64,000 nucleotides of DNA from Sphingobacteriaceae bacterium GW460-11-11-14-LB5 (GTDB lineage Bacteria; Bacteroidota; Bacteroidia; Sphingobacteriales; Sphingobacteriaceae), in assembly GCA_002151545.1 (NCBI GenBank), contig CP021237.1, positions 2,170,001 through 2,234,000 on the forward strand, read 5' to 3'. Shown piece after piece: positions 62,101-64,000 of this stretch. Made by a program: the position numbers and the translations under genes. The notes beneath the pieces were generated by a model, which did not search any database, had not been told where the DNA came from, and was given only the letters and a program-made list of their open reading frames with translations. The number at the start of each line of letters is the position of its first letter. Positions within the stretch are counted from its first letter, which is position 1.

Positions 62101-62520
62101 CTAATTGAGCAAATACCTTTTAAAGAATTCCTGGCAATTTAAAACCTCTATTTTTGAGAAATAAAAATCTTCTATATCTTCTGTAACGATACACATACTA
62201 CCTACCGTTTCAGCGGCATAATATTCTAAACCGTCCTCGAAATCATTAATAGATTTATTCGTAAGAGTATTGAAAACTCCTTCAGAAGAATTCTCAGCGA
62301 TTTTAATATAGCGACAAAGTAAATCTATCTTCTGCTTTGCGAGTTGAGCATTATGTTTTTTTTCTGCAAAATAAAAAGCAATTGCCAAACAAAGAGGAGA
62401 GGTGTATACATCAAACTTTGGATGAGAGGCTAAACTTAAAATTCTGGACGAATATGTGTAAAGTGGATATTCCTTATTCAGTACCGAAACCAAAACGTTT
62501 GCATCTAAAAATATCTTCAT
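62101..62520 (-). CDS. PIN-domain ribonuclease toxin (VapC-like)
   Basis: The 139-residue PIN domain has the first acidic residue in FLDAN (Asp6), a middle acidic cluster (NDFEDGLEYYAA) and a late acidic site (IVTEDIEDF), the pattern of metal-dependent PIN RNases. It begins 3 bp after the stop of a small ribbon-helix-helix-type gene, the usual antitoxin-toxin order. It should cleave RNA when free of antitoxin. Confidence 0.87.
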   Translation of the reverse strand: MKIFLDANVLVSVLNKEYPLYTYSSRILSLASHPKFDVYTSPLCLAIAFYFAEKKHNAQLAKQKIDLLCRYIKIAENSSEGVFNTLTNKSINDFEDGLEYYAAETVGSMCIVTEDIEDFYFSKIEVLNCQEFFKRYLLN

Positions 62521-62523
62521 TTG

Positions 62524-62784
62524 TTATTTTTTAGAAGAAAAGAATTCATCTTTTGAACCCTTACGTGTTTTTTTTGGAGATTTTTTATATTCTACTTCAC
62601 CTTCGGCAACCATACTTACCCAATCTGCAATAGGGAAATCTTCTAAAGATTTGTACTCTTTTGCGGTTACCTGTATTAACAGATGCTCTATTAAACGAGA
62701 TAAACTAATGTTGTTATCGGCAGCATATTTTTTTGCCTTTGCAACAACATCCTGACTGAAGCTTAAGGTTAATTTGGCATCCAT
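62524..62784 (-). CDS. Antitoxin (DUF6364/ribbon-helix-helix-like)
   Basis: The 86-residue protein starts MDAKLTLSFSQDVVAKAKKY, a beta-strand plus helix typical of RHH antitoxins, followed by ISLSRLIEHLL and a Lys-rich tail (KKSPKKTRKGSKDEFF). I start at this ATG because upstream codons are A+T-rich and not conserved. DNA binding by the N-terminus and toxin binding by the tail are the usual division. It is paired with the PIN toxin 3 bp downstream. Confidence 0.82.
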   Translation of the reverse strand: MDAKLTLSFSQDVVAKAKKYAADNNISLSRLIEHLLIQVTAKEYKSLEDFPIADWVSMVAEGEVEYKKSPKKTRKGSKDEFFSSKK

Positions 62785-62845
62785 TATCTTAATTGTTTTA
62801 TAAACGAATATACAAAATATACGTATAAATTTAAAAAATAATACG

Positions 62846-62880
62846 TAAAAAAAGCGATTCATTTTTATTGAATCGCTTTT
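62846..62880 (-). terminator. Terminator of folD
   Basis: On the minus strand AAAAGCGATTCA pairs with TGAATCGCTTTT (12-bp perfect stem, 7-nt loop), followed by a T run. It lies 58 bp past the folD stop and upstream of the antitoxin promoter. Confidence 0.82.
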
Positions 62881-62937
62881 GATATTTTCCTTGGCAATGA
62901 GTTCACCTTCAACCCTCAACCCTTCAACCTACTACCG

Positions 62938-63858
62938 CTAAGCGTATATCTCTTTTCTAGCTGATGCTAAAGTATTTTTCAATAAACCAACAATAGTCAT
63001 TAAACCTACACCACCTGGAACAGGCGTAATGTAAGAGGCTTTAGGCGCCACGTTTTCGAAATCTACATCACCATATAACTTAAAGCCCGATTTGGTTTCA
63101 GCAGAAGTTTCACGGTTAATTCCTACGTCAATAATAATAGCACCAGGTTTTACCATATCGGCTGTAACAAAATTCTTTTTACCAATGGCAGCAATTACAA
63201 TATCGGCCTGTAGAACCTGTTCTTTTAAATCTTTTGTGCGCGAGTGGGTAAGTGTTACCGTACAGTTGCCTGGGTTTGCGTTACGGGCCATTAAAATACT
63301 CATTGGGCTTCCCACAATGTTACTACGACCAACAACCACACAGTGCATTCCTGTTGTGTCTATACCATACTCTTGCAGCATCAATAAAATACCATAAGGT
63401 GTTGCCGGAATAAAGCAAGGTAGATTACGCATCATCCTGCCCAAATTTACCGGGTGGAAACCATCTACATCTTTACGGTGATCGATCTTTTCGGTTACTT
63501 TCTCCGGATCGATGTGTTTAGGTAAAGGCAATTGAACAATTAATCCGTCTACCTCATCATCCTGGTTAATTTCTTCAATTTTCGCCAATAATTCAGCTTC
63601 AGTTACTGAGTTATCATATCTATGTAGTGATGATTTAAAACCAACTTTTTCGCAGTTTTTCATCTTACTGGCTACATAGGTTTCGCTTCCTCCATCGTTA
63701 CCCACTAAAATAGCAACCAGGTGTGGCTTGCGACCACTTTTATTTAAAAATTCGGCAGCTTCTTCTGCAATTTGAACTTTAACCTTTTCTGATACGTATT
63801 TACCGTCTAATAATACCCCTAAATCCCCTGAAGGGGACTTTGAATTTCCATCGCTCAT
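62938..63858 (-). CDS. folD: Bifunctional methylenetetrahydrofolate dehydrogenase/cyclohydrolase
   Basis: The 306-residue enzyme interconverts one-carbon forms of tetrahydrofolate. Catalytic [27 protein letters not shown] and the NADP loop [11 protein letters not shown] are intact, and [11 protein letters not shown] closes the fold. Most FolD proteins begin close to the [13 protein letters not shown] stretch; here 15 residues precede it, and residues 6-15 ([10 protein letters not shown]) are encoded by the CCCCTGAAGGGG element. No alternative start exists downstream of the element, so the extension is translated. It follows lepA by 84 bp. Confidence 0.96.
   Translation of the reverse strand: MSDGNSKSPSGDLGVLLDGKYVSEKVKVQIAEEAAEFLNKSGRKPHLVAILVGNDGGSETYVASKMKNCEKVGFKSSLHRYDNSVTEAELLAKIEEINQDDEVDGLIVQLPLPKHIDPEKVTEKIDHRKDVDGFHPVNLGRMMRNLPCFIPATPYGILLMLQEYGIDTTGMHCVVVGRSNIVGSPMSILMARNANPGNCTVTLTHSRTKDLKEQVLQADIVIAAIGKKNFVTADMVKPGAIIIDVGINRETSAETKSGFKLYGDVDFENVAPKASYITPVPGGVGLMTIVGLLKNTLASARKEIYA
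63814..63841. repeat. CCCCTGAAGGGG element inside folD
   Basis: Identical over 28 bp to the element upstream of etfA (46594-46621). Read on the minus strand it encodes folD residues 6-15 without a stop codon or frameshift. Confidence 0.9.
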
Positions 63859-63920
63859 ATAACTTGCTCCGTTATAATTTTATAATTTAAGATTTGACTT
63901 AATAAAACTCGCTAGTAATT

Positions 63921-63942
63921 CCCCCTCAAGGGGGCTAGGGGG
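63921..63942. repeat. CCCCC-TCAA-GGGGG hairpin after lepA
   Basis: CCCCC (63921-63925) pairs with GGGGG (63930-63934), followed by CTAGGGGG. It begins at the lepA stop and resembles the CCCCTGAAGGGG family. It lies between lepA and folD. Confidence 0.55.
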
Positions 63943-64000
63943 TTAATCTAATTTCAAAACTGCCATAAACGCCGTCTGCGGAATTTCTACGTTCCCCACC
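63943..64000 (-). CDS. lepA: Elongation factor 4 (LepA), C-terminal end only
   Basis: The last 18 codons on the minus strand read VGNVEIPQTAFMAVLKLD, the conserved end of LepA/EF4, followed by TAA. The rest of the gene lies beyond the window. LepA is a ribosomal GTPase linked to initiation and back-translocation. It is upstream of folD on the same strand. Confidence 0.9.
   Translation of the reverse strand, partial: VGNVEIPQTAFMAVLKLD

Noticed and set aside
62488..62502. AAAACGTTTGC near the PIN toxin start
   Set aside because: It is in coding sequence with a mismatch to the decamer and no sugar gene nearby.

Overview
The window looks like a chromosomal segment of a Bacteroidota bacterium of the Sphingobacteriaceae, most like Pedobacter. 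This rests on gene content and style, not on a search: HmuY and TonB-receptor heme uptake, an Hc1-type histone, DUF3667, DUF6526 and DUF763 proteins, an OmpA/PD40 protein, A+T-rich spacers and no strong Shine-Dalgarno sites. No prophage, insertion sequence, plasmid backbone or CRISPR array was seen. Most genes are core metabolism.

Layout. 0-5.4 kb: tRNA-Lys(TTT), an FGE-like lipoprotein, a FucP/GluP-type sugar transporter behind a LacI-type palindrome, gmhB, a 0.9 kb non-coding stretch, a small transaldolase and the SRP RNA. 5.8-11.8 kb: gltBD. 12-27.4 kb: DUF763, a phosphoesterase, a GAF histidine kinase, a GH130 phosphorylase convergent with a GT4-toroid glycosyltransferase, Ku, an esterase lipoprotein, a stress-type cluster (SpoIIAA-like, Lys-rich peptide, MscS), then a bacteriophytochrome-response regulator-heme oxygenase locus. 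27.6-34.9 kb: a histone-like protein, a four-gene heme uptake operon with a divergent AraC regulator, and a LacI regulator. 35.4-42 kb: metallo-hydrolase, a phage-related nuclease/acyltransferase-like gene overlapping miaA, two outer-membrane paralogues, a DUF3347 lipoprotein and gltA. 42-51 kb: DUF3667, NupG-type transporter, bifunctional nuclease, etfBA, TPR protein, chrA and dnaB. 51-64 kb: rlmB, manC-kdsD, recQ, kdsA, a frameshifted DUF2071 gene, DUF6526, OmpA/PD40 protein, queE, a Rieske protein, a PIN toxin with its antitoxin, folD, and the 3' end of lepA.

How the genes fit together. gmhB, manC, kdsD and kdsA all feed surface polysaccharide or LPS precursors. The phytochrome locus makes its own biliverdin through heme oxygenase, and a heme importer lies just downstream. 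The LacI regulator at 33.8 kb and the transporter at 1.7 kb share a 10-bp palindrome, so they are probably one regulon 33 kb apart.

The most unusual content is between the genes. There are four kinds of repeat: (i) paired 26-28 nt palindromes of the GTCATCCTGAA type, nearly always between convergent genes; (ii) a CCCCTGAAGGGG element at intercistronic sites, one copy of which is translated as the N-terminus of FolD; (iii) arrays of degenerate 7-bp units in strict phase, next to gmhB, transaldolase, manC and kdsA; (iv) a four-copy 113-121 bp tandem array at 52.0-52.5 kb that combines (i) and (iii).
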